Below are positions 1-9,983 of a stretch of 24,709 nt of DNA, in pieces. The DNA lies in assembly GCF_000003605.2 (NCBI RefSeq), contig NW_003148776.1:4736-29444 (forward strand), written 5' to 3'. Position 1 is the first letter of the stretch; every line of letters starts with the position of its first letter. The notes beneath the pieces were generated by a model, which did no database searches, was not told the origin of the DNA, and saw only the letters and a list, made by a program, of their open reading frames with translations. Made by a program: the position numbers and the translations under genes. The stretch is from Saccoglossus kowalevskii. Lineage: Eukaryota > Hemichordata > Enteropneusta > Harrimaniidae.

Positions 1-1962
1 TAGTAATTACATATAATTTTTTTTTTTAATATTTGTTGCCGAACAAAAGGCGTAGATTGATCAAGAGATGAGCGGCGAATTGCCCCAATAAATCTCCAAA
101 AGCAAAAATTAGTTCAGTAAATATAAAACTTATTTTTTTGAGTTGGATTTGTAAACAACACACAGTTAAACGACATTTCAAAACTCGAAGAAATCTGATA
201 TTTTGATTGGTGACCTTAAGTGGCGGGGTTTCATTATTTAGCAGTTTTGTTTTACATACATAAATATGTACGGTTATGATCTATTGTCGATAATAATAAA
301 TATTTGACGTCATGCAACATGTACTATATTGTTTTGTTTTAATTACGTATGTTATGCTTTCTGCTGACCGTTACCGATAGCCACTATTCGTATTAAAAAC
401 AATCATCCGGGTTACTTCGGTTTCTACATAATATCTATCCTAAACACAGCCCAGAGCCCTTCATCCAAAGGGAACTACAAACCGGCCATGTAGACTACTG
501 CTTTTATAAAACAGTTGATTTATAAATCCATCTGAATCTGGCCAGTTAATGATGCATTATGGGCGAAACGTGTATTTTCTTAATGTTTTCAGGATTTTTT
601 TTAAACAAAGGAACAGGGGCGCAGCGCCCTCAAGCCATGGTCTTGCACCCCTTACCCTTGGGAGCACCTAGAACCTCTGGCAACCATAAAATTCTGATTG
701 ACCAGTCTTGAACTGTGACCTGTTTGATAGTAATTTTGGCTCGAAGGAAGCCATGGAATGCTCCATTTTAACTTGGAATTATCAAAAGCTGGTAGGTAGG
801 GAGAACCCTAACTCTCCCACTCTCCCCCATTTGGTGGCGCTGCTGAATTGCAGTGCTCCCTCTTGCAATTTTTTTCTAAGAAAAAATGTTGTTTGATGTG
901 GCATTTTATGTTCCAAATTGGATTATTATTTATCCTTTTGAACCACTCTGTATAGTATTGTTTGCATGGAAAATCAAAACCCATAATGCACATGTGCTGG
1001 GATTGTTGTTGTACATACCAAAACATTTACTGAACACGTGCCTTTAAATTCATTGCGAGTTTCAAGAACAACGCAGAGACGACGACACGAAATTATGCAT
1101 GGGGACGAGGTCTGTTCACCATTCCTTGCGCCGTGTAGGCATCGCGCATCACCCACACCCCGGTGCCGCCGTCACTGCAACGTTTTCAGGTCGTGATAAA
1201 TCATAATCCAATGTATTCATTATCATGAAATATCAAACAGCAATATTAAAAATGTTCTCATCCATCCAATGGCAATGTTATGATATAAATGTGTTTTTTA
1301 TATATATATTTCCATATGAGACATAATTGTTATTTTAAGCCAGTATTTTTGATGTTTTCTTTTTTTTTTTAACGTGGTTTGTTGCGTAACTCACATGGTA
1401 ATATAATGAACCCTGTTTGACACATCAAATGGAAAATATAACTGTATAAAAAAGTTAGTATATGCTATTAGATGATATAATCCCTTGTAATGCATGTTTC
1501 TATAGAGATACTATTACCCCGCCCCTTCCACCCCACGCGTCCCACGGATAGCTCTACACTTTTGGTGTATATTATAAATAATATATTTGGCCAATGTATT
1601 GTCATTGTGTGTGGAAAAACATTATCTCATTACGCCCGTGAACTGGCCATCACCTTAGAAAAAAAAAATACGTCGCTGGTCCCACGTAATATTATCTCAT
1701 CATCATCTTCCCACCTTATTATTCACTGTGTGAAGGACTGAAGAGTGGTCCCAACAACAAGGGAGATAATATTATCCCCCAGTTGTGCCAAGAATGTTTC
1801 AAAGTTGAACTGTTATGTCTTTGTATATTAAAAGTAATCTTCGAATTAAACATTATGCGTATATTCTGTAATCGTAAGCAAAGTTGTTGAAAGTCTTATA
1901 ATTTGAAATTCATGTATTCGTTCTTCAGAAATATGATACTAGCCACGTACGCTAAGATCTTC
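1..1962. other. Intergenic stretch without a supported gene
   Basis: AT-rich sequence with poly-T and AT microsatellite-like runs (around 1300-1375). The longest open frames are under 85 codons, lack recognisable domains, and are not joined by convincing splice signals. A somewhat GC-richer patch at about 1060-1190 and a GAGGGCGC octamer (minus strand, 624-631) stand out but do not define a gene. A short inverted repeat pairs TAATATTATCTC (1687-1698) with GAGATAATATTA (1763-1774). I see nothing else that can be supported. Confidence 0.6.
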
Positions 1963-1968
1963 TTTATT
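1963..1968 (-). terminator. Polyadenylation signal AATAAA of the cyclophilin gene
   Basis: Reading the minus strand, the first perfect AATAAA downstream of the cyclophilin stop codon (2048-2050) lies here, giving a short 3' UTR of about 85-110 bases. Spacing and orientation are right for the gene's poly(A) signal. Cleavage site not determined. Confidence 0.65.
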
Positions 1969-2017
1969 ATTCAAATTAAGTTGTATTCAAGCATAATAAA
2001 ATAACAATGATATTGCA

Positions 2018-2034
2018 GTATCATTTCATGATAC
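2018..2034 (-). repeat. Perfect 7-bp hairpin in the cyclophilin 3' UTR
   Basis: GTATCAT and ATGATAC flank a 3-base loop, between the stop codon and the poly(A) signal of the cyclophilin gene. It may be a 3' UTR stem-loop; function unknown and a chance occurrence is possible in AT-rich DNA. Confidence 0.4.
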
Positions 2035-2047
2035 AAACTTATAATAA

Positions 2048-2173
2048 TTATTCGTCTTTGCTGACCAAGAAAGGCTCGATTACTGGTTGAATACCACTGT
2101 CAATTATACGAACAATCTTCTTAGGAAAATGGTATTCGTCTGTGTCAAGTTCACCGATACGTTCAATGATATC
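2048..2173 (-). CDS. Cyclophilin exon 4: C-terminal end and stop
   Basis: 126 bp, phase 0, acceptor TTTCACGCAG; 41 codons (residues 191-231) then TAA at 2048-2050. The segment [20 protein letters not shown] matches the last beta strands of cyclophilins (V-x-I-x-D-S/C-G), followed by a short tail ending PFLVSKDE. Confidence 0.92.
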   Translation of the reverse strand, partial: DIIERIGELDTDEYHFPKKIVRIIDSGIQPVIEPFLVSKDE

Positions 2174-5100
2174 CTGCGTGAAAGAAAACAGATGATAAAG
2201 ATGGCGAGACTCGTTCATGTTTCCCATGGTGCTTTGCGCTATGTTTACTTATCATATGTGATAGACATGATAAAGGATTATCCATTTAAAAAAAAATAAG
2301 GGAAAAGGGGGCTAAGGGTTTTGGTTTTCAAAAATATTTAATTCACCTCTTATTCCCATGAACATATCTTATTTCTGTTATTTTAATTCCCCTCTATTAC
2401 ATCATAGAGACATTATGCGTTTTGTTTTGTTTTTTCTCTCAAGATCACCATCGAAACATTTTTTCAGTTGGCGAAACCCTAAAATATCACGTATATTTGG
2501 TAATGTGTCTGTTGAACATCGACAATTGGGGGATTTGAGCTGGTCCAGTACATGCCTTGTTTTCCTCGCGAAAAACGTGAGAACAGTAGCTGTAGTTCAA
2601 AGGATATTATGTTCAAATAGACAACTAATTTGTGTAACTCGTTTTTTAGAACTGATACGATGTATGAGTCAACATCGGGATATCAGAGATATGGCATGTG
2701 AAATGCATCAGTTGTAGAGCGCCGCGAGAGTCAATAATTTGGGAAACGTTAAACACAGTTGGGGAAAAATATATCTTGAACGAGGTTGATATTATAATTT
2801 CGGCGGAAATGTCTTGTGTCCCCAAACTCAAACACATATATTCACGGAACTAGGAAATGTTGAAATACTTTAGTTCTTACCATGCCTTTGATAATTTTTC
2901 CGAATACCACGTGTTTACCGCCCAACCATCTTGCTTTTACTAGTGTGATGAAGAACTGTGATCCATTTGTGTGAGGTCCAGTGTTCGCCATGGCAACGTA
3001 ACCCGGACCATAGGGTATGAGAAAGAAGTTTTCGTCATCGAATGATTTCCCATAGATGCTGATACCTAGAAAAATATAAGATAGGATGGTTCAAGACAGA
3101 GTACATTATTTTGATATCGTTATATTTTTAACAAATATCTTAACCATACATTGCCTTGTATTACCGTGTCACACATAACAAACTGACACTGGGCCATGAT
3201 TGTTGTTATTAAAGATGGCAGACGGACGGCTCTCACACAATGAACGAAGTGGAAATATATAAATCTATTCACAAGTTAGCATGCTTTTAGGTAGCAGTCT
3301 GCAAATATATTTTTTGCTAATTCTGTGTGATTTCTCACTCATATGTTTGTCATTTTGGAAAATTAAATGAAATTGTGATGGGAAAAATTATTATTATAAT
3401 TACGTGTATTTCTCAGGATACCGATTTCATAATGATGTCAAACTATGTCACCCCAATCTGATTAAAATTTAATGTATTATACGGCGTGTATTGTATTTTA
3501 TTTTATATATATATTTTTTTTTTTACGTATTTGTGATTCGGTATATTTTCAACTATCGCCACATACAGATCCTTGTTTTGGCATTCGCAATTACTAAAAC
3601 TTTAAAAAACTATCAACAAATAAATAATAGATAAATAAAATGAAAAACAAAAACAAAGATCTTATTTTAATCAGATTGATGTCACCACCACAAGGAAGGT
3701 TTAATAACGTTATTGACACACGAATCATACACCTTGTTCTTTTTCTATTATAATCAAACAATAATTATGATAATTCGTTATTTTGTTGGCTTACTTTCTT
3801 TTTCATTGACTAACATAATTTCATACCTTTCTCATGCCACGTGGAGGGTGAAATGCTCGACCTGTGTAATGGCGCATTTTAGAGCGCTAACGAGAGTTTC
3901 CCTGGAACATTTAACCCAGATGCTGCAGCAATAACGGTTCGGTCTCTTATCGACACATAATCATGCACTAACAGTGGACCAAATTAAATCTACCGCGAGA
4001 ATGTGTCAATTAATCCTAGTATGCCCAATAGATCTGATCTGCCGATATAATAATAATAACTAATACAACACTTATGCTGATGCTTATTGTTGGTCTTAAC
4101 AATGCAATGGTAAAATAGTTTTACGCGCGGTGACAATATTAGTATTTGTTAGCAGTCTATTCAGAATATTTAGCATTTATCCGGTGCTAATATCAAGCCT
4201 GGATTTGAACAAGTCCAAGGTAGGTGATAAGAGAATGTACTCCGGTAAAGAGTTCCAATTATTATCAATTCTGAAGATGAAGCTATTCTGAGTTCAGTGT
4301 TACATGTTTTTTCTTTCAACTTTAAACTATGCCTTCTAGTGGGCTTGTAGACATTAAGCTGTAACCAATTTTGATCAGTTAGCTACACATGGTGTGTATA
4401 TGTGTACGCTTCAATCATATCATCTCTCGTTCTTTTGTATATTAGAGATGGCACATGAAGTCTCCCAACATATGAAATATGACTAATCGCAGTAACCGAC
4501 TTAGTTGCCCGACGATGAACACCCTTAATAGTCAAGAAGTCAACTTTGAAACGGGTTCGCCATATTGAACTCCCGTATTCGAGAAGTGGTCTGACTATTG
4601 ACTTAAATTATGAAACTTACTTCCACTTCCATCTCCTTCAGTGACATCACCACCCTGAATGACAAAATCTTTGACAACCCTGTGGAATATCGTGTTTTTG
4701 TAGGTAAGGAATTGTCCCCTTCGTTCAAATCCCTTCGTCAGAGCGGCAAAGTTGTTGCATGTTATAGGAACAGTTTCACAGAAAAGACCGATTTCAATTC
4801 TCCCAACTGGCATGTCGTCAATTTCAAGTTCAAACCAAGCTTTCTTTGTTATCAGGAGATCATTGCTATCGTCACGGTCTTCAAGAGGCCCTGAAACATG
4901 AATATACATATAAAGATGGTTTGTGCCTTTTTCTCTCAAATAATAATAAATTTTAGCGTATTTTTTTAGAATGCACCGTGGTTCTTGTTCTCACCATCAG
5001 TCGTTATAGAAAGCACAGTTTCTGAAAGAAAAGATATTATAGCCCTTATTTTCGTGTCAATAAACCACGCATGCGCACATCTATCAGTAAGTATCATGAT

Positions 5101-6368
5101 TACATCACAATGCGCGCTTTTCATCGTTATTATATTAGTAAAGCAAGCCTATAATAACTTATATTAATTAATTATTTCGGTTGTTATTTTTTCATTCCAG
5201 TCATTGAGTAAATCAAGCCTTATTTTATCTATTTTTCTAAATGTTATAGCAGATGTGTACTGAATACCGATGGCCGATATTTTATTTCTCTACATTTCTG
5301 TGTTAGGACGCCAACTAGACCAAATGTAACCACATTTTAGGATTATGTGGTCTATCGAGTTACAGCTTTTGATCATTATTTTGAAGTGTACTAGTATTTG
5401 AATATATTTAGTAGCTATTTGAATTTAAGGTAGAAGCCTGCTCATAATGTTTGAGAAAGTTGGTCATAAATCACATAATAGTGTTCATTAGTTTATTATG
5501 TACAGTCATGGAGGTATAATAATTCCATTGTAACAGGAAACTGTACCGTGCCGTGTATTAATTGTTTTCTAAAAAATACTGTTCCATAGGACATAGTGTT
5601 AAAAAAAAATTGCAGTTGTTGTTACCGTTTATCAGACATGATATATACCGTGACGTCAGCAGCTTACAATTTGAGAGAATGAACAATGTCATAGTAATGG
5701 TAAATGTGTTACAATACTAAATGGCAGCCATTCACTAAAATACAACCTCATTTTTTCAGAAAATAGGCTGGTGATCCCCAAGATTTTTAAGTCAGTGTTC
5801 TTTTACAATTTAGTGCAAAGTGGTCATCGTCATTATGCGTATTATCATGTATGAGTAGACCTGTACAGAAAGTTCATACCAAATATTTGTCACTCTACTC
5901 CACTTTATTTACGGCGGTTTGTCACATTATCAAAAAAAAAAAACAATATTTTTATTATTATTAGACATGGTTGTATCAATATCCTCGTTTACGATATATT
6001 TCTGAAGTATTAAACCATGTTTTGAGTGAATAAATTTTATTAAGGGAAAATAATTTATACTAGTAACATGTGTATCTGGCTCCCGGAACATAACACCTGG
6101 ACTTAATTTAATCGCTAGAAATATCTTCATGCACTACAGAAAAGTTTCGGTTTCTTAGAAGTGGGGGAGCCTTGGCAGCTCAACATATTAGGCCTGAATT
6201 CATTTGTAATAATTCACAATATATAAATCCAATGATATCAAACATTAACTCACCTGTACGTTTCTTAATTCCGGCCTTAAACTGCCTTACCTGCCCGCTG
6301 TCGCTTAAAAATATCGTCAGGCATAAAAATAAAAATATGTGTGTTAAAAACCGATGCATTTTGTCCAT
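2048..6368 (-). CDS. Secreted/ER-type cyclophilin (peptidyl-prolyl cis-trans isomerase), four exons, complete
   Basis: Catalyses cis-trans isomerisation of Xaa-Pro bonds, probably as a folding helper in the ER or secretory pathway. Joined CDS: complement of 6254-6368, 4621-4890, 2881-3065 and 2048-2173; 231 residues. All introns are GT-AG (donors GTGAGT, GTAAGT, GTAAGA) and phases fit (1, 1, 0). Residues about 5-24 form a hydrophobic signal peptide; the cyclophilin domain spans about 50-225. Signature FHRVVKDF is at 107-114. By alignment with human CypA (from memory), catalytic/ligand residues are R109, F114, Q117, A155, F167, W175, L176 and H180; the CypA Met61 position is Val115. The C-terminus PFLVSKDE resembles that of CypB and is not KDEL. 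The GSISIYG and PGYVAMAN segments recall Drosophila NinaA, but there is no C-terminal membrane anchor. A second in-frame ATG (codon 4) has the better -3 base. No clear paralogue symbol can be assigned. Confidence 0.95.
2174..2880 (-). other. Cyclophilin intron 3 (707 bp)
   Basis: GT-AG intron between exons 3 and 4. It holds a 119-codon open frame on the opposite strand (2358-2717) that begins at a non-preferred context, has no recognisable domain and is treated as chance. Nothing else supported. Confidence 0.8.
2881..3065 (-). CDS. Cyclophilin exon 3: core of the isomerase domain
   Basis: 185 bp encoding residues 130-190; its first two bases complete Ser129. Contains [14 protein letters not shown] and the [11 protein letters not shown] segment, the most conserved part of cyclophilins, with W175 (the cyclosporin-contact tryptophan of CypA) present. 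Acceptor TTTTCTAG, donor GTAAGA. No frame was open enough here to mark it as a long ORF; it was found by following the family pattern. Confidence 0.93.
3453..3678. mobile_element. Non-autonomous hAT-like MITE in cyclophilin intron 2
   Basis: Terminal inverted repeats CAATCTGATTAAAAT (3454-3468) and ATTTTAATCAGATTG (3664-3678) are perfect over 15 bp. The identical 8-bp sequence ATGTCACC lies immediately outside both ends (3445-3452 and 3679-3686), as expected of a target-site duplication; 8 bp is the hallmark of hAT-superfamily insertion. The interior of about 195 bp is AT-rich and non-coding. The left end has one extra C before the repeat, so the exact border is uncertain by one base. Confidence 0.7.
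4198..4607 (-). pseudogene. Degraded non-LTR retrotransposon reverse-transcriptase C-terminal fragment
   Basis: Minus-strand translation gives the conserved post-catalytic region of CR1/L2/Jockey-type reverse transcriptases: a [12 protein letters not shown] motif (about 4555-4596), then [25 protein letters not shown] (about 4400-4455), and, after an in-frame TAG near 4390, RRHSLKL and finally NWNSLPE with LDLFKSR in another frame (about 4198-4262). At least one stop and one frameshift show it is dead. No upstream catalytic YxDD part or endonuclease is present, consistent with a 5'-truncated copy. Lies wholly within cyclophilin intron 2. Confidence 0.85.
4621..4890 (-). CDS. Cyclophilin exon 2: N-terminal half of the isomerase domain
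   Basis: 270 bp encoding residues 40-128 with split codons at both ends (acceptor TTTCAG, donor GTAAGT). An acidic leader ([10 protein letters not shown]) precedes the domain. It contains the catalytic FHRVV arginine and the QGGD loop. The [19 protein letters not shown] stretch is a few residues longer than the matching CypB loop, as judged from memory. A non-LTR retrotransposon fragment begins about 13 bases after its donor. Confidence 0.93.
4891..6253 (-). other. Cyclophilin intron 1 (1363 bp)
   Basis: GT-AG intron between the signal-peptide exon and the domain. AT-rich, with one TGACGTCA palindrome at 5651-5658 and one CGCATGCGC at about 5069. No open frame with recognisable content. Confidence 0.8.
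6254..6368 (-). CDS. Cyclophilin exon 1: signal peptide
   Basis: Encodes residues 1-38 plus one base of codon 39. The start is ATG at 6366-6368. A basic/polar start (MDKMHR) is followed by a strongly hydrophobic run ([15 protein letters not shown]) and a polar S-D-S-G region where signal peptidase could cut. The exon ends ACA-G before a consensus GTGAGT donor. The next intron is 1363 bp. Confidence 0.9.
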
Positions 6369-8316
6369 GTATAAAATGTATGCTGAACTATGTTTTCACT
6401 GCTTTACGACTGACACGCGATCGGTGCACGTCTGGTTTTAATTGTCTTAGGACTTCGTGGCATTATTTTTTAATGGGAGGCCCCCCCCCCATAAGCAATC
6501 ATTATGCAAATATGGTATAACATTGCCTTAAGTTCCAAATTTCGACAAAATATTGCGCCGAATAAGTAGTTTTCATCATTTCTACATTAACACGGTGATA
6601 GTCAATGCGCGGAATGTGTTACATGTATTTAACTAGGATGGCAATTAGAACAATTTGGATTTGTGTTGCTGATGAATAACGAAACTTTGCACAAAACTGT
6701 GATGGGAAAACAAAGCGAATATGTTATCCATATGATATAGCGTAGTGTTCCCACCAACCAATCGCCGCCATGCCAGCTGCGTTTGAATAATTGCATTGTA
6801 GTTGTATTTATGGTTTGAATAATAGAGATAGTACAAAGATCCACGTCGGCAGTCAGAGGCCAAAGTGTATGCAGGGGGAGGGGAATGACGGGGAGGGTGC
6901 GCCACATTTATCAGTAAATATCAGCGAAGAAAAATGAATCGGGACGTAACTGTTTTGTTTTTTTTTCGTTTTTTTTTCGTTTTACTTCGTGCGTGACATT
7001 AATGTCATCAGTTGGTGCGTTGCTAAAAAACATAACTAGACTTTAAAGGTTCATTCTCACCCCAGGAAGCGAAGGACACTCGGTTGCAGTTATATATTCT
7101 ATTCACGGTAAATGCAAGGGTCTAATGTTAAATGGACGATTTATCAATATTTCACCAATAACGGGGGTTTTGAGCATTGTGAAGCTTTTCGGTCATTTGG
7201 AACCAACATTTCTGTAACATGCTTTAGTTTTAGTTCGATGGCGGCGTATGAACCAATTGAAACATAAATGTGTTTGAAATACTGTCTACTCTAGAGAATT
7301 CCCATATCTGTGTTACATGCATTGAGTCTGTTGCAAAACCCCAGACAGTAATATAACATGGTTACTTAGTGTCCGAATCTTGAACATATCATTTAGACAA
7401 TTCCCCCGATGTCGTGCGTTGTCTTTGCAATTTTCGGGTGATATTTAGACGTAACGATAGCGCGAATGCGAACGTTCTGTGGTTAGGCAAAAAAACACAA
7501 CTTATGTTGCCCTCAAGTCGGAAAATTGGAAAAAATTGGGTCGGTCGGTCGGATTTTTTCTAAACTCGTGAAAACTAAGAGTATCGTAAAAAGCCGAGGT
7601 ATATGGACTTCGTAGTATTCGGAACATGTCAGAGAAATACAGATCAACCCGAGGTTCAATGTCGCCACTTATCCCCCCGAGGACCCTGGGGATCAAACAA
7701 CAATCAGGGGTCGTTAATTTTTAGATGAAACAATTTTTTACTGCTTAAAATGGTGAGTTTTTAATATTTGGGCCTATTAAAAAAAAAAAAACGCAATCCG
7801 ATATTTCATCATATTTTTCGGTCGGTCGCTGAGGGAACAAAACATTTTTAGTATCGAGTAGTTAAAGTTCGCCATTTTTATTGCATTTTATGATTCAAGT
7901 TAGAAATCCACTTTATCGTTAGCAATAGGTGTAAGTCCATAACACTACTTGTCCCCATTCTCGCCATTTGTTACTTTTTGCCGTGACATTTGGAACTTTT
8001 TATAATGTTTTTCTAAAATCAAAAAATCTCGAGAAAAATTATGGAAGTCCAAAAAGCTAGCGGAAAAACACAAATGACGGTATGAAAATAAATACAACTA
8101 TGAACGACAACTGAATTACCAGGCATAAAACATTTTTAATTTAAAATAAAAACAAGAACAAGTCGTAATGATCAATATTTTTGTTCCGTATCAAGTATGA
8201 ATCACACATTCAAGTAATAAATATGGAATATATTTACATTGCAATGAAAGTTGTGGTATTATAAGTCCTCCGTGACGGTGCGTCTTTCTTATTGGTCCTG
8301 GGGCGAATTACTTGTA
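6369..8316. other. Cyclophilin 5' flank and intergenic DNA
   Basis: Presumed promoter side of the cyclophilin gene. An inverted CCAAT box and a YY1-like GCCGCCATG (about 6756-6772) lie some 390 bases upstream of the start codon; whether they are the real promoter is unknown. A poly-C run (6481-6490), poly-T runs (6959-6980) and a TCGG-rich low-complexity patch (7541-7552, echoed at about 7819-7827) are present. A 64-codon minus-strand frame at 7502-7696 spans the TCGG patch and has no recognisable domain. Confidence 0.5.
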
Positions 8317-8714
8317 TGACGTCACTGGTTGAAATTGTAATCGTTCGCCAGTAAACAAAATAGTGCTTTTGAGAGATTTACAGTATTCCAATAGACGAAC
8401 TACTGCACAACTAAACACAATAATCGCTTTGAGCAAAGTCATTTACATCTTTTTGACGTCATATGAGCGTTTCGTCGCTAAACGCAAAGGAAATTGTGTA
8501 ATGATAGAAAACAGTGACGTCACGTTTACATTAAATGAATTATGAAGTTAAAATGGCGGATGATTTTGGCAGTAATGTATGACGTCATATGAGCGTTTCG
8601 TCGCCAGACGTAAAAGAAATTGTGTAATGGATGGAAAACAGTGACGTCACGTTCACATCAAATGAATTATGAAGTTAAAATGGCAGATGAATGTGGCAGT
8701 AATGTATGACGTCA
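8317..8714. promoter_or_regulatory. Array of six perfect CRE palindromes (TGACGTCA)
   Basis: TGACGTCA occurs at 8317-8324, 8454-8461, 8515-8522, 8580-8587, 8642-8649 and 8707-8714. This palindrome is the full-length binding site of CREB/ATF-class bZIP factors. Just 5' of the first one is an ATTGG (inverted CCAAT) at about 8291. The array sits 1.9-2.3 kb upstream of the cyclophilin start and about 1.3 kb past the SLC22 3' end, so it could act as an enhancer or as the promoter of an unseen transcript. Function is inference; the sites are read directly. Confidence 0.65.
8454..8706. repeat. Diverged tandem duplication, two copies of about 126 bp, each carrying two CREs
   Basis: Copy 1 is 8454-8579 and copy 2 is 8580-8706 (one extra base). 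By eye they differ at roughly eleven positions plus one indel, yet both TGACGTCA palindromes of each copy are unchanged. A third TGACGTCA starts where a third copy would begin (8707), but the homology stops there. Confidence 0.9.
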
Positions 8715-9591
8715 CCGTGGAAGTGTATATTGCAATATGCCGTATTTAAGTCAAAGCTCTGAAATTATTGTAATAAACAAAATAGGAATACATAATACAC
8801 ATTTTTTTAAATTATTCGCATATGCTGCATGTTTGCATGGGGTTTGTTATCTTAATTAACCCGATTAATGGTTTATTTCTTTCTAATGAGCAGGAATGTA
8901 CAAATAGGACTGATAAATCATTGGACGGCAGTAAGACTACGCTGTACGCGTGGAAATGCGCGAAGTATATCTGGTACCACTTTAATGTTGAGAGAGATGG
9001 CGAGAGAGCGCCCTCATACGAAACACGTCGTTGGACCAAACGTATTCTGTGGACATCGCGGCGCACTACGAACACGTGACCTATTTCAAATCATCGGAGA
9101 ATACTTGACATGGCATGGTGGGGAATATTAATGCGGTGACATTCACTTGCTTTCTTGGCCTTTTTCCGTTCTTTTTGGTTTTGTCGATTTTAAAAGAAAG
9201 TCTTTCTCGTTGACTTGGGTGGGATTACTTCCGTCTGACCTGTAACGTAATTAATTAATTAATTAATTACAATCAATTATTATTATCGTAGAAAACATTT
9301 TTGGAGCAAAAATTATAAGAATTATACTGATGACTGAAACATACCAATTAATACTTTGTAACCATAACGACAGTTTTGCACTAATAAAATATCTGATCAT
9401 ACTGATCACATATTTTAAAAATCGAATGTACTCAGACTGGATTTCCCATAAGATAAATCAAGTGCAGTTTGTTTAGATAAATCAGATCGTTTAATCTGCC
9501 TTTATACGATGTGAGTCCATAAACCATGATCAAATTGAGTCAAAATCAATTACGTCACGTGACCGCTATGAAAAAGTCGCCATGGTGTTCT
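8715..9591. other. Intergenic DNA between the CRE array and the SLC22 3' end
   Basis: No supported gene. Overlapping frames of 85-87 codons on both strands (8812-9131) have no recognised content. Contains a GAGGGCGC octamer (minus, 9008-9015) and a TTAA-type microsatellite (about 9247-9269). Confidence 0.5.
9247..9269. repeat. (TTAA)n microsatellite
   Basis: About five tandem copies of a TTAA/AATT tetranucleotide. Simple repeat. Confidence 0.85.
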
Positions 9592-9597
9592 TTTATT
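9592..9597 (-). terminator. Candidate polyadenylation signal of the SLC22 gene
   Basis: Perfect AATAAA on the minus strand about 390 bases past the in-line stop codon at 9984-9986. If that stop is used, this gives a 3' UTR of about 400 bases that includes both hairpins below. Not verifiable from sequence alone. Confidence 0.4.
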
Positions 9598-9644
9598 TCA
9601 CACTACTATAAGGTTAATACGAAGATACCTCAAAGTATGCACGA

Positions 9645-9706
9645 AGACAGTACACCGGAAGTATCGACCGACGCGCAGTGTAGGTCGATGCGAAGGTGTA
9701 CTGTCT
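9645..9706. repeat. 62-bp imperfect hairpin (two paired blocks)
   Basis: Outer arms AGACAGTACACC (9645-9656) and GGTGTACTGTCT (9695-9706) are perfectly complementary over 12 bp. Inner arms ATCGACC (9663-9669) and GGTCGAT (9683-9689) add 7 bp, separated by a small unpaired patch, with a 13-base loop. The size and shape resemble a pre-miRNA or a tiny transposon end pair. Probably in the SLC22 3' UTR if that extends to 9592. Confidence 0.6.
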
Positions 9707-9851
9707 GAGTCCGGCCAAACCCTGGTGGCAGCCATGTTTGTTTTAATTATTAGTGGACGCTTACGCGCGTAATCAATCCATATTTGGAATTCGCATTTCC
9801 TAATATGATGGGATGAAAATACCCCGTAAAATACCACAAAATTACGGCACG

Positions 9852-9884
9852 CTGTCACGGTAACTTATGGGGTTACGGTGACAG
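9852..9884. repeat. 33-bp hairpin, 13-bp arms with one mismatch
   Basis: CTGTCACGGTAAC and GTTACGGTGACAG pair around a 7-base loop, about 100 bases past the SLC22 stop. Possible RNA stem-loop in the 3' UTR. Confidence 0.55.
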
Positions 9885-9983
9885 ATGTATAATAATAAAC
9901 ATGGCAAGCATATGTCTATCCAATATATTGAGAACATATTTCAGTGAATAAGTACATACATTTGTGTTGTGACCCTGATTTAC

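Noticed and set aside
2358-2717. 119-codon open frame on the plus strand
   Set aside because: Lies in cyclophilin intron 3, has no recognisable domain, and a frame this long can occur by chance; no splice or promoter support.
4610-4894. 94-codon plus-strand frame
   Set aside because: It is the antisense shadow of cyclophilin exon 2.
7502-7696. 64-codon minus-strand frame
   Set aside because: Runs through a TCGG-type low-complexity patch and has no family match I can name.
9330-9400. Possible terminal SLC22 exon after a TTTTATTAG acceptor
   Set aside because: Phase would fit but the translated tail is a hydrophobic run unlike SLC22 C-termini; no supporting signal.
9541-9560. Possible terminal SLC22 exon after a TTTTTCATAG acceptor giving a six-residue tail
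   Set aside because: Too short to distinguish from chance.
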